A stretch of DNA of 64,000 nt from Salipiger profundus (GTDB lineage: Bacteria; Pseudomonadota; Alphaproteobacteria; Rhodobacterales; Rhodobacteraceae): the NCBI RefSeq assembly GCF_001969385.1, contig NZ_CP014796.1, forward strand, positions 3,365,501 to 3,429,500, written 5' to 3'. A model generated the notes under the pieces. The model ran no database searches and was not told the DNA's origin. It worked only from the letters and a program-made list of their open reading frames with translations. A program made the translations under genes and the position numbers. This document shows positions 50,889 to 60,621 of this stretch, piece by piece (within the stretch, counting starts at the first letter, position 1; the number at the start of each line of letters is the position of its first letter).

Positions 50889-50912
50889 CGCCGGGGCTTT
50901 CTGGCCCCGGCG
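50889..50912 (+). terminator. Stem-loop after scpB
   Basis: Perfect 9-bp stem CGCCGGGGC / GCCCCGGCG with a 6-base loop, starting right after the scpB stop codon. No T run, so the call is moderate. Confidence 0.6.
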
Positions 50913-50963
50913 CCGATCTGCCCCGCGCTGCATCGCTCGCGGGAAAGATTTCGTGTTCGGATC

Positions 50964-51629
50964 TTACCGGATAACGCGGACGATGCGGCGGCTTTCGGGG
51001 TCCACGACAACCGGGATCTCGTTCACGTTCAGGTAGGCATAGTCGCTCTCGGGAACGGTGTAGACCTCGATTTCCTCGGGGATGCCCGCGCCTTGGGCGA
51101 CCTCACCGGTCAGGTAGACCGGCTCGACCGGGTTTTGCCGCACGTAGGTGACGGTCTTTTCCTCGACCTCGGCATTCGCGCCGAGCCCTGCGCCCAGAAT
51201 GGCACCGCCGGCTGCGGCAAGCGGGCCGCCGACAAGCAGCGCGCCTGCTGCTGCGCCCCAGGTGCCACCGGCGGCTGCACCCATCGCAGCGTCGCTGTCA
51301 TCCTCGTATGTCACCGTCTCGACCTCGAGCCGGTCGGTGTTCTCGTAGATGACCACGGGCTCTTCCTCGACGGGCGTCGTCAGGTAGGCGGCGTAGGCCC
51401 AGCCCTGCGTGCCGTCATAGCTCACCTCGCACCACTCCGCCTGATCGAGGCAGCCGGCCACGTCGACCTCGGCATCGGCGGGGATCACGTTCTGGATCTC
51501 GTACTGCGGCCCCGGACCCGCGCGCAGGTTGAGCTCGGTGGTCGCCGACGCGCTGAGCGCAGCGGCTGCGGGGGAGGCAAGGATACCGACGATGGCGGTG
51601 GAGAGCAGTGCAGGTTTCGCGAAGGACAT
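50964..51629 (-). CDS. Exported SH3-domain protein with glycine zipper and DUF1236-like tail
   Basis: A 221-residue exported protein. The signal peptide ends PAAAA. A bacterial SH3 domain follows at about 26-88 (TELNLRAGPGPQYEIQNVIP, WCEVSYDGTQGWAYAAYL). A glycine/alanine zipper is at about 113-152. The C-terminal 50 residues resemble DUF1236 (IPEEIEVYTVPESDYAYLNVNEIPVVVDPESRRIVRVI). Such proteins sit in the periplasm or on the cell wall. AAAGG precedes the ATG at 51629. Confidence 0.85.
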   Translation of the reverse strand: MSFAKPALLSTAIVGILASPAAAALSASATTELNLRAGPGPQYEIQNVIPADAEVDVAGCLDQAEWCEVSYDGTQGWAYAAYLTTPVEEEPVVIYENTDRLEVETVTYEDDSDAAMGAAAGGTWGAAAGALLVGGPLAAAGGAILGAGLGANAEVEEKTVTYVRQNPVEPVYLTGEVAQGAGIPEEIEVYTVPESDYAYLNVNEIPVVVDPESRRIVRVIR

Positions 51630-52115
51630 GGGACTACCTTTCATGTTGTTCGGGCTGCGACGGATGCCGCTGCCATCTGGAGCCCACAACGGCCCATCCA
51701 GTGAAGCGGTTCCGGAGCTGTCTGAAAAGTCGTTTCATATCAGCGGGAAAGCGCCATTCCATTACTCGCAAACGGCGCTTCGCTGCTACAGCCTCAGGTG
51801 GTGGGAACCAAAGACGTGAACGCATTCACGGCGTTCCCCGGCGCACTTGGAAAAGGCCGGGACACATTCGAATATTTTGGCTTGAGCGTGCCAATCGTGC
51901 GGAGATGCGGGCGAATTGCGCCGGAGACGAAGGCAGCTCTCTATGCGCAAGATTCCATCTTAGGTTGAGTGTTGCGTGAGGCTTCGGGGTCAGGAGGGCT
52001 TCTATCAAGGCCGACACCGGCATGGAGAGCCGCCGCGAAAAAAGTCGCGGCGTCAGGCGACGTACGCGTGACTGTGATCGACGAACAGGGGCGGACAGCG
52101 GCAGATCCCGGCCGG
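51630..52115. other. Intergenic region, AT-richer than its surroundings, no gene called
   Basis: About 485 bp between the SH3 gene start and the dcd end. Locally lower GC at 51720-51960. A minus-strand frame (51826-52023) has no ribosome binding site. A short inverted repeat lies at its right end (52031-52052). It must contain the SH3 gene promoter. Confidence 0.5.
52031..52052 (-). terminator. Stem-loop after dcd
   Basis: CGCCGCGA / TCGCGGCG with a 6-base A/G-rich loop (T-rich on the minus strand), 64 bp after the dcd stop. The 8-bp stem is identical in sequence to the inner part of the terminator at 41615. No T run follows. Confidence 0.45.
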
Positions 52116-53192
52116 TCAGGCCCGGAAATGCTTGGAGAGCTTCAGCCCCTGGCCCTGGTAGTTCGAGGCGATCCCGGCGCCGTAGAGCTGGGTGGGCAGT
52201 TCGTCCATGCGTTCGTAGACGAGCCGGCCCACGACCTGCCCGTGTTCGAGCACGAAGGGGGCCTCGTGGCAGCGCACCTCGAGCACCCCGCGCGAGCCGG
52301 TGCCACCGGCGCCCGCATGGCCGAAGCCCGGGTCGAAGAAGCCGGCGTAATGCACCCGGAACTCGCCGACCATGGCGAGGTAGGGCGCCATCTCGGCGGC
52401 ATAGGCAGGCGGAATATGCACCGCCTCGCGGCTGACGAGGATGTAGAAGGCATCGGGATCGAGGATCAGCTGGCCACGATTGCTGCGCAGCGGATCCCAG
52501 AACTCGAGCGGGTCGTAGTGACCGAGCCGGTCGAGGTCGATGACCCCGGTGTGCGGCTTGGCCCGCCAGCCGACGAGCGTGTCCTCGGCAGGCATGAGAT
52601 CGACCGAGAAGCCGAGTCCCTGGTCGATGACGGCGGGGCCACCGGTGACCAGCGTCTCGGCCTCGTGCAGCGCGGTGAGCTCGGCATCGGTCAGGACTGA
52701 CTGGCCATGCCGGAAGCGGATCTGGTTCAGGCGCATGCCAGTGCGCGCGAGCACCGAGAAGCTGCGCGGGCAGATCTCGGCGTAGAGCGGGCCGTCGTAG
52801 CCATCGGAGACGCGGTCGAACTCGGCGCCGCCGTCGGTGATCGTGCGGGTAAGCAGGTCGAGCCGCCCGGTCGAGCTCTTGGCGTTGGCGACGGCGGTGA
52901 GACCCTGGGGCAGGGAAAGACGTTCGAGCAGCGGCACGACGTAGACGCAGCCCTTTTCCAGAACCGCCCCCTGCGTGAGATCGACGCGATGCATCTCGAA
53001 CTCGTCGAGCCGGTCCGACACCTTGCGCCCGGTGCCGGCAAGGAAGGACGCGCGCACCCGGATCGCCTCGGTCCCGAGACGCAGGTCAAGGCTCGCCGGC
53101 TGGATCTGGCCATCGGCCAGCGCTGCGCCGGGCATGATCCGCCCGTCGTCGATCATCGTCGCGATCTGCTGGTTTGCGAGCACCCCGGTCAT
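52116..53192 (-). CDS. dcd: 2'-Deoxycytidine 5'-triphosphate deaminase (double-length form)
   Basis: Deaminates dCTP to dUTP for thymidylate synthesis. It is 358 residues, about twice E. coli Dcd (193), and matches the alphaproteobacterial bimodular DCD family. Both halves carry dUTPase-fold motifs: DGQIQPASLDLRLG, ANAKSSTGRLDLLTR in the N half and PHTGVIDLDRLGHYDPLEFW, GFFDPGFGHAGAGGTGSRGVLEV in the C half. Start is at the ATG at 53192 (MTGVLANQQI). Monocistronic. Confidence 0.92.
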   Translation of the reverse strand: MTGVLANQQIATMIDDGRIMPGAALADGQIQPASLDLRLGTEAIRVRASFLAGTGRKVSDRLDEFEMHRVDLTQGAVLEKGCVYVVPLLERLSLPQGLTAVANAKSSTGRLDLLTRTITDGGAEFDRVSDGYDGPLYAEICPRSFSVLARTGMRLNQIRFRHGQSVLTDAELTALHEAETLVTGGPAVIDQGLGFSVDLMPAEDTLVGWRAKPHTGVIDLDRLGHYDPLEFWDPLRSNRGQLILDPDAFYILVSREAVHIPPAYAAEMAPYLAMVGEFRVHYAGFFDPGFGHAGAGGTGSRGVLEVRCHEAPFVLEHGQVVGRLVYERMDELPTQLYGAGIASNYQGQGLKLSKHFRA

Positions 53193-53329
53193 CGCTCTCT
53201 CCTCTGCTTCGGCCGTCCTTAGCAAGCGGTGCAGCCGAAGGGGAGCCGAAAATCCCGCATGCCTGCGAGAGGCTCGCACGCCGGCAACACGCGGGGTCCG
53301 CGTGTTCGGATTTTCATGTTGGGAGAATT

Positions 53330-53406
53330 TGGTCGGGCTAGCAGGACTCGAACCTGCGACCTTCCGTCCCCCAGACGGACGCGCTACCAGGCTGCGCCAT
53401 AGCCCG
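53330..53406 (-). tRNA. tRNA-Pro (GGG)
   Basis: Minus strand, 77 bases with encoded CCA (53332-53330). The acceptor stem is CGGGCTA/TAGCCCG. The anticodon loop CTGGGGG between TCCGT and ACGGA gives GGG. The T loop GGTTCGAGTCC is standard. Confidence 0.97.
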
Positions 53407-53485
53407 ACTTCTTGTGAGCCGTGTCATACCGTTTCTGTGCGCAGGGGCAACCCCAAATTGCGCGAAAAGCGAGCATGATTTCAAT

Positions 53486-54742
53486 TCAGTCGCGGGCGGC
53501 GTCCTGCTTCGATGCCAGCCAGTCGCGCAGCGCCTGAACCTGCGGGGCAATGGCACGGGCCTGCGCCGCGGACAGCGTCTCGACGCGCGAAAGATGGGTC
53601 AGCAGTCCCGGCGGCGCCGGTGGCAGATTGTCGATATCCGGCAGCTCGGGAATCACCATGGGCTCCGATTCGACGGCGTGCTCGTCGGGTTCGGTGATCT
53701 GAGCCTCGGTGATAGGCGCTGCATCGGCGGTGGCTTCCACTGTATCTAGTGCCGGCTCTTTTTCGTCGACGCCCTCGCTCTCTGCCGCGAGGGGCGGCTG
53801 GTCGGCGACGGGCTCCTGTTGGCCACCCTCGGAAGAGCCCATTGCCCCCGTCGCAGGGTCCTCGGGCGAGTCTGTCTCGGGCGCCTCGGGGCTCTGCGGG
53901 GGCTCCGTCGGACGCTCGGCTGCGCTCTCCCGAGGCGTCGCTTCGGGCGCGTCTTCAGGCCACGCCGGGGCTGGGGCGTCGTCCTGTGCCTCACTGGCCA
54001 TGAGCGGCGTGTCCGGCTCGGTCGTCCGCTCTTCGAGCGAGTGCGTGAGAAAGGCGGGCAGGGCATGCGCGCCGTCATCGGCGGGGGTGAGCGGCGCGTC
54101 GGTGATCGGGGCGCTGTGGTCCTCTTGCGGGACCGCCTCGTGGTCTGCGACCGGAGGAACGGTATCCTCATGCGCTGCCATCATCGGGGCGTCGGGGATG
54201 TCGGCCTCGGCGTGATCGAACGGGGCGTCTGCCTTATCCGCAGAGGCGGGCCAGGCATCGTTTTCGGTCTCGGTGGGCTCTGCGGCTGCCTCGGCAGGCA
54301 CGGGAGCCTCCGGCACGGGCGCAGGCTCCGACGAGGTTTCCGGCGCGACGGCGGGCTCAGCTGCCTCGGCGGGCTGAAGGGGCGCGAAGGGCAGCACGGT
54401 ACCGGTTTCGGGCTCGGCCTCGATGTAGGGCGCGCTCTCGATGGTCTCGGGCGTGTTCTCCTCATCCAGCGGCAGAGGCGCGAGCGTGGCGACGTGCTTC
54501 ACCCCCTGCTCGCGCAGGATCTTCTGCACGCCCTTGATGGTCATGCCGTCGTCGTGCAGCAGCTTGCGGATGCCGGCCAGCAGGCCGATGTCGCCGGGTC
54601 GGTAGTAGCGGCGCCCGCCGGCGCGTTTCACCGGCTTCACCTGGGTGAACTTGCTTTCCCAGAACCTCAGCACATGGGCGGGCGTGTCCAGCAGCTCCGC
54701 AACCTCGCTGATGGTGCGGAAGGCATCGCGGGACTTGCTCAT
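53486..54742 (-). CDS. MerR-family regulator with very long acidic tail
   Basis: A 418-residue protein. Residues 8-75 are a MerR-type winged helix ([50 protein letters not shown]). Residues about 90-370 are low-complexity, rich in Glu, Pro, Ala and Asp, and probably disordered. The last 45 residues regain order ([33 protein letters not shown]). It is 6 bp after ihfA on the same strand, so both are in one operon with fabH/plsX upstream. Targets are not known. Confidence 0.9.
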   Translation of the reverse strand: MSKSRDAFRTISEVAELLDTPAHVLRFWESKFTQVKPVKRAGGRRYYRPGDIGLLAGIRKLLHDDGMTIKGVQKILREQGVKHVATLAPLPLDEENTPETIESAPYIEAEPETGTVLPFAPLQPAEAAEPAVAPETSSEPAPVPEAPVPAEAAAEPTETENDAWPASADKADAPFDHAEADIPDAPMMAAHEDTVPPVADHEAVPQEDHSAPITDAPLTPADDGAHALPAFLTHSLEERTTEPDTPLMASEAQDDAPAPAWPEDAPEATPRESAAERPTEPPQSPEAPETDSPEDPATGAMGSSEGGQQEPVADQPPLAAESEGVDEKEPALDTVEATADAAPITEAQITEPDEHAVESEPMVIPELPDIDNLPPAPPGLLTHLSRVETLSAAQARAIAPQVQALRDWLASKQDAARD

Positions 54743-54748
54743 GTGACG

Positions 54749-55051
54749 TTACCTCTTGTTGCCGGCGGCGACGCGCTCTTTCATAAGGTGTGAGGGACGG
54801 AAGGTCAGCACGCGGCGCGGCTGGATCGGCACCTCTTCGCCGGTCTTGGGGTTGCGCCCCACGCGCGCCGCCTTGTCGCGCACCGAGAAGGTGCCGAACG
54901 ACGAGATCTTGACCTGTTCGCCGCGCACCAGCGCGTCGGACATGTGCTGCAGCACGGACTCGACAAGATCGGCGCTCTCGTTGCGCGACAGGCCAACCTC
55001 GCGGAAGACGGCCTCGCTCAGGTCCATGCGTGTCAGAGTCTTTTCGCTCAT
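54749..55051 (-). CDS. ihfA: Integration host factor, alpha subunit
   Basis: One half of the DNA-bending heterodimer IHF. It is 100 residues. Family motifs are [51 protein letters not shown] and [23 protein letters not shown] sits 7 bases before the ATG at 55051 and too close to the in-frame ATG at 55057, so 55051 is chosen. ihfB is not in the window. Confidence 0.95.
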   Translation of the reverse strand: MSEKTLTRMDLSEAVFREVGLSRNESADLVESVLQHMSDALVRGEQVKISSFGTFSVRDKAARVGRNPKTGEEVPIQPRRVLTFRPSHLMKERVAAGNKR

Positions 55052-55156
55052 ACCCATCCCTCCCGGTTTGGCACAGCATGGGGGCCGGAATTTTCCGAGT
55101 CAATATCAAGCACTTGGAGAACGGCTTTCCGGGCCGGAAAAGGCGTGCCGTGGCGC

Positions 55157-56124
55157 TTACCAGCGCAGGACGACCGCCCCCCAGGCGAGACCGCCACCGA
55201 TCGCCTCGGTCACGACCATGTCGCCGCGCTTGATCTTGCCCTCTGCCTTGCCGACCGACAGCGCGAGGGGAATCGAGGCCGCGGAGGTGTTGCCATGGTC
55301 CTGCACGGTCACGATGACCTGCTCCATCGGCAGACCCAGCTTCTTCGCGGTGCCGGCGATGATGCGGATATTGGCCTGGTGCGGCACGATCCAGTCGACG
55401 TCGGCGGCGGTGATCCCGGCCTTGTCCATCGCGGCCTCGGCGGTGGCGGCGAGCTTGGCGACCGCGTGGCGGAACACCTCCTTGCCCTCCATTCGCAGCT
55501 GGCCGATCGAATTGGTGCTGACCCCGCCATCGACGTAGAGAAGCTCGCGGTAGCGGCCGTCGGAATGCAGGTCGACGGACAGCACGCCACGGTCGTCAGG
55601 GGTGCCGTCACCCTCTGCAGCCTCGAGGATCAGCGCACCTGCGCCGTCGCCGAAGAGCACGCAGGTCGCCCGGTCTTCCCAGTCGAGGATGCGCGAGAAG
55701 GTCTCCGCCCCGATGACCATCACGCGGCGCACGGTGCCCGAGGTGATGAGCGCGTTGGCGTTGGCCAGCGCGTAGACGAAGCCGGCACAGACCGCCTGCA
55801 CGTCGAAGGCGAAACCGGTCTCCATCCCGAGCCGCGCCTGCACCATGGTGGCGGCGGAAGGGAAGGTGAGATCGGGGGTCGAGGTCGCGACGATCAGCGC
55901 GTCGATGTCCGAGGCCTGAAGGCCCGCATCGGCAAGCGCCGCTTCGGCTGCATGGGCTGCGAGCTCGGAGGTAGCCTGACCTTCGGCCGCGAAATGTCGG
56001 CGCTCGATACCGGAGCGGCTGACGATCCACTCGTCGGTGGTATCCAGCGTCTTCTCGAATTCCGCATTGGGGACGATGCGCTCGGGCAGATAGTGCCCGA
56101 CCCCTGCCACCTGCGCCCGTATGG

Positions 56125-56128
<4 letters not shown>
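55157..56128 (-). CDS. fabH: 3-Oxoacyl-ACP synthase III (KAS III)
   Basis: Starts fatty-acid synthesis by condensing acetyl-CoA with malonyl-ACP. It is 323 residues. The Cys-His-Asn triad is C114 (QAVCAGFVYA), His in VPHQANIRI and Asn in DHGNTSAASIP. The start overlaps the plsX stop by 4 bp (ATGA). Typical plsX-fabH-ihfA order. Confidence 0.97.
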
Positions 56129-57237
<1,109 letters not shown>

Positions 57238-57260
57238 GCGGCGCGGGCCTTCGAGCTGTT

Positions 57261-57467
57261 TCAGGCTGCGTCTTCGTCCAGATCGACCTCGTCGGCCACG
57301 GCGACGACTTCGCGCTCGGCGTAGTGACCGCAGGAGGGGCAGACGTGGTGCGGGCGCTTCAGCTCGCCGCAGTTGTCGCACTCGTTGGGGTTGCCGGCAA
57401 CGAGAGCGTCATGCGCCCGGCGGTTGTTGCGGCGCGATTTGGATACTTTGTTCTGTTGGACGGCCAT
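57261..57467 (-). CDS. rpmF: 50S ribosomal protein L32
   Basis: A 68-residue ribosomal protein. It begins [19 protein letters not shown] and keeps the four-cysteine zinc ribbon ([18 protein letters not shown]). The C-terminal acidic tail [10 protein letters not shown] is typical of Rhodobacterales. First gene of the rpmF-plsX-fabH-ihfA-merR run. Confidence 0.97.
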   Translation of the reverse strand: MAVQQNKVSKSRRNNRRAHDALVAGNPNECDNCGELKRPHHVCPSCGHYAEREVVAVADEVDLDEDAA

Positions 57468-57637
57468 GTCTCAACCTCGATCTTTCGCGTGTGGGGGCAA
57501 TTCGTTGCCCGGTTCCGTTCGGGCGTGCCCGGCCTCTTAGTCTGTAGGCAGGGGCCATGGCAACCCGGAATTCCGATGAAGGCGCGAAAATAGAAACTTC
57601 GCGAGGAATCGCAAGCGATATTTCGCGCCCGACGGGG

Positions 57638-58216
57638 CTAGTCGTCGTCCTTCTCACCCTTTTTCGGGCTTTCGGCAAGCTGGTCGCGCAATCCCGACAA
57701 CGCCGCGAAGGGATTCGGGCGCTCGTCCTCGGGGTCGGGCTCGGCCGCTTCCGCCAGTTCCTCGGCAACCTCTTCGGCGGCCTCGCTGTGCGGGTAGGGC
57801 GGCAGCGCCAGCGACAGGGCCTCCGACAGCACAGCGCCGAGGTCGATGACGGAGGGCAGCGGGTCGGCGTCTTCCTCGGGTGTCTCGATCTCCGAGCCTT
57901 CCTCGGGCTGGGGCAGCTCCTCGTCAGGGCGCCAGAGACGTTCGACCGGCTCGTCGATACGGGTGGTCACCGGATCGAGCGTGACCACGCAAGGCTGCGT
58001 GACGGTCGCCCCAAGCATCGCGTCGAGCTGCCAGCCGTCGCGGCCCACGGGCCGGATCTCGCCGGACAGTCGCAGCTTGCGCAGCGACAAGAGGCCGAGT
58101 TCCTCGGCCAGCGCCGCCCGCGCGGCTTCGTCTGGCCGGATGTCGAAGCTGGTCGGGCCGGTGTTTCGCAGGGCCGCGACTCTCAGTCGCTCGGGCTGTG
58201 ACCCGGTTCTTGGCAT
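57638..58216 (-). CDS. DUF177/YceD family protein
   Basis: A 192-residue protein of the YceD family, almost always next to rpmF and linked to 23S rRNA processing or ribosome assembly in other bacteria. The family core is GEIRPVGRDGWQLDAMLGATVTQPCVVTLDPVTTRIDEPVERL and ALSEALSLALPPYP. The N-terminus is arginine-rich. It is 170 bp upstream of rpmF on the same strand, and divergent from bamE. Confidence 0.92.
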   Translation of the reverse strand: MPRTGSQPERLRVAALRNTGPTSFDIRPDEAARAALAEELGLLSLRKLRLSGEIRPVGRDGWQLDAMLGATVTQPCVVTLDPVTTRIDEPVERLWRPDEELPQPEEGSEIETPEEDADPLPSVIDLGAVLSEALSLALPPYPHSEAAEEVAEELAEAAEPDPEDERPNPFAALSGLRDQLAESPKKGEKDDD

Positions 58217-58311
58217 GGGCCGCCTTTCCTTTGCTTGAAGCGCATGGCTTGGTTATGTAATCGGGGATAGAAGACCCGCAAGGGCCAAGACAAGAGGGCA
58301 GGACGCAGTCC

Positions 58312-58764
58312 ATGGCAAAACCCGGAAGACAGGCGATGGTGGCCATGGCGGCCATGCTCGGGCTGGCGGCCTGCACCGCACAATATCGCTCCCACGGCTA
58401 CACCCCCTCCGAGGAGGATCTGCAGCAGATCGTGCCCGGTGTCGACACGCGCGGCACCGTCGAGGACGTGATCGGCGTGCCGACCGCCTCGGGCGTGCTG
58501 AACGAAGGCGGTTATTACTACATCGAAAGCGAGATGCGGCAGTTCGCCTGGCAGGCGCCGGAAGTGGTCGACCGCGAGGTTCTGGCCATCACCTTCGACG
58601 ACGCGGGCGTCGTCGACAACATCACGCGCTACGGTCTCGAGGATGGCAACGTCGTACCGATCTCGCGCCGGATCACCCGCACCAGCGATGGCGAGACGAG
58701 CTTCATCCGCAGGCTCTTCGGCAACATCGGCGGGCTGTCGCTCAGCCAGTTCGTCGACCAGTAG
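58312..58764 (+). CDS. bamE: Outer-membrane assembly factor BamE
   Basis: Lipoprotein subunit of the BAM complex that inserts beta-barrels. It is 150 residues. The lipobox is LAAC (Cys21) after a short signal peptide. The SmpA/OmlA fold shows in IVPGVDTRGTVEDVIGVPTA and YYYIESEMRQFAW. Divergent from DUF177. The OlsB-like gene starts 11 bp after it. Confidence 0.92.
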   Translation: MAKPGRQAMVAMAAMLGLAACTAQYRSHGYTPSEEDLQQIVPGVDTRGTVEDVIGVPTASGVLNEGGYYYIESEMRQFAWQAPEVVDREVLAITFDDAGVVDNITRYGLEDGNVVPISRRITRTSDGETSFIRRLFGNIGGLSLSQFVDQ

Positions 58765-58774
58765 GGCCGCCGTC

Positions 58775-59539
58775 ATGCAAGCCCGGCCAAGCACAGACGC
58801 CGCCGGGACGGAACGCTCCGAGCTTCTGCGGCGCGGGCGTTACCGCGCTCGACACGCCGTGCCGGACGAGATCCCTGCCGCGCAGGCGCTGCGCGGGCAG
58901 GCCTTCTTCGGACCGGACGGCCCCCCGGACATCGACCGCTTCGACAGTCTCTGCCGGCACGTGCTCATCGAGGATACGGCCGAGAGCGCTCTCGTGGCCT
59001 GCTTCCGTTATCTCTGGCTTGGCGATGGTGCGGCGATCACCGACAGCTATTCGGCGCAGTACTACGATCTGCACCGGCTCGCCGCGTTCGACGGGCCGGC
59101 TATGGAGCTGGGCCGTTTCTGCCTGCGGCCGGGGTCGAACGATCCCGACATCCTGCGCCTTGCGTGGGCTGCGATCACCGCGCTGGTGGACCGTGGCGGC
59201 GCGCGACTTCTGTTTGGATGCGCGAGCTTCGCCGGCACGAACCCGGAGCGCTACGCGCCGGCCTTCGCGCATCTGCGCGGCCGTCACCTGGCGCCCGAGG
59301 CCTGGCGGGTCGGGGAAAAGGCGCCCGAGCGCGTGGGCTTCCCTCAGACCGGGGCCGACGCCCGCGCAGCGATGCGGCTGATTCCGCCGTTGCTACGGAC
59401 CTACCTCGGCATGGGCGGATGGGTCAGCGACCACGCCGTGGTCGATCGGGAGATGAACACGCTGCATGTCTTCACCGCCGTCGAGGTCGCGGCGATCCCG
59501 CCGGCCCGCGCAAGGGCGCTGCGGGCCATCGCGGGCTGA
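58775..59539 (+). CDS. olsB: GNAT-family ornithine acyltransferase (OlsB-like)
   Basis: A 254-residue acyltransferase like OlsB, which adds a 3-hydroxyacyl group to ornithine at the start of ornithine-lipid synthesis. Typical stretches are RHAVPDEIPAAQALRGQAFF, DSLCRHVLIED, LGRFCLRPGSNDPDILRLAWAAI and FGCASFAGTNPERY. olsA (the second acyltransferase) is not in the window. The ATG at 58775 lies 11 bp after bamE, so the genes may share a transcript. Confidence 0.85.
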   Translation: MQARPSTDAAGTERSELLRRGRYRARHAVPDEIPAAQALRGQAFFGPDGPPDIDRFDSLCRHVLIEDTAESALVACFRYLWLGDGAAITDSYSAQYYDLHRLAAFDGPAMELGRFCLRPGSNDPDILRLAWAAITALVDRGGARLLFGCASFAGTNPERYAPAFAHLRGRHLAPEAWRVGEKAPERVGFPQTGADARAAMRLIPPLLRTYLGMGGWVSDHAVVDREMNTLHVFTAVEVAAIPPARARALRAIAG

Positions 59540-59545
59540 GGCCGG

Positions 59546-60484
59546 TCAGGTGCCGGCTTCGGCGCGGGCCTGGCGCAGTACCTCGAGCCGTCGGCGGAAA
59601 CGCGGCGCCTCGAGCCGGCGCGTGACGTTCTCGCAGAGCGCCTGCGCAAGGCCGAGCCGGCCCTCGCCCTCGAGCCTTGCCAGCAGTTTTCGCAGGTAGG
59701 GCGGGTAGTCCCGCCGCTTGCGCATCAGCCGGGCGAAGCTGAGGTCATCCAGCGTGCCGTCGGCCGCGGCCACCAGCAGTGGCGCGACCAGTTCCAGCTC
59801 CAGCAGGTTGCCCTGCAGTGCGCTGCCCATGAACGGCAGCCGGAAACGGGTGACGTTGCGCCGGGCAAACAGCGCCGAGTGCATCGCGTCGAGCCGTTCG
59901 CGCGGGTCGTAGAGCAGGTAGGCCTGCTGCGCCGCGTCGACCATGTCGGGCGCGTAGCCGTAGCGCGTGGTGAAATCGAGCCGCCGCTTGTCGGCAAACC
60001 GGTCGTCCCACTCGGTCACGCGCGGGTCGAGCGTGGCCTGCGGCTGCAGCATCAGCACGCGCGCGCCGGGCGCTGCCACCGAGTAGGCGGCAGCGGCATA
60101 GCCGCAGGGTCCGGCCCCGTAGAAGATCACCCGGTCGAACTCGTCGAAGAAGCCGTCGTCGAGCAACTGGTCGAAGAAGCCGTAGACCAGCGGATCGCGG
60201 AACCACGTATCTCGGGCCGAGATCACGGACAGCGACGACCAGCCTTCGCTGATTGCCATGGTCCAGCCGAGCGGGGTCGAGGTGGGCGACAATGCCTCGA
60301 TCCCGGGAAGGGTCTCGAAGCTCACCAGCAGCGTGTCGCCGCGTTCCACGAAGACGCCGTGGTGGCGCTTTCCCAGCGGTTCGGCGAAACCGTCCGTCTC
60401 GCCGATCTCCGAGATCGCCCCGATCCATCGGCCCCGCCGGACGCCGGAAAGATCCACTGCCGAGAGGTCGGTTTCATCCTGCAT
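59546..60484 (-). CDS. Hypothetical protein with degenerate alpha/beta-hydrolase-like core
   Basis: A 312-residue protein I cannot assign to a characterised family. The core VIFYGAGPCGYAAAAYSVAAPGARVLMLQPQ looks like the nucleophile elbow of alpha/beta hydrolases (YGxSxGGYAA), but the Ser position is replaced by Gly, with Cys in the next turn, so standard catalysis is not expected. The N-terminal 90 residues are beta-rich. Homologues may be labelled phosphoadenosine phosphosulfate reductase, but I see no PAPS-reductase motif. It lies beside glycosyltransferase genes; the 137 bp between them hold no gene. Confidence 0.75.
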   Translation of the reverse strand: MQDETDLSAVDLSGVRRGRWIGAISEIGETDGFAEPLGKRHHGVFVERGDTLLVSFETLPGIEALSPTSTPLGWTMAISEGWSSLSVISARDTWFRDPLVYGFFDQLLDDGFFDEFDRVIFYGAGPCGYAAAAYSVAAPGARVLMLQPQATLDPRVTEWDDRFADKRRLDFTTRYGYAPDMVDAAQQAYLLYDPRERLDAMHSALFARRNVTRFRLPFMGSALQGNLLELELVAPLLVAAADGTLDDLSFARLMRKRRDYPPYLRKLLARLEGEGRLGLAQALCENVTRRLEAPRFRRRLEVLRQARAEAGT

Positions 60485-60621
60485 TGTCGCCTGCCACTTG
60501 TCACTTCACCGCATGCGCGGTGGCATCGCCGGAATTTTGGTTAACCGAAACATTGCCCTGTCTTTGGGGCGGAAATGTGCTGAAACAGGGGTAAGTTTTG
60601 GCGACACCATGCGGCGAGGGT

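Noticed and set aside
51826..52023. A 65-residue minus-strand frame in the dcd/SH3 gap
   Set aside because: No ribosome binding site and no recognisable motif; most likely chance.
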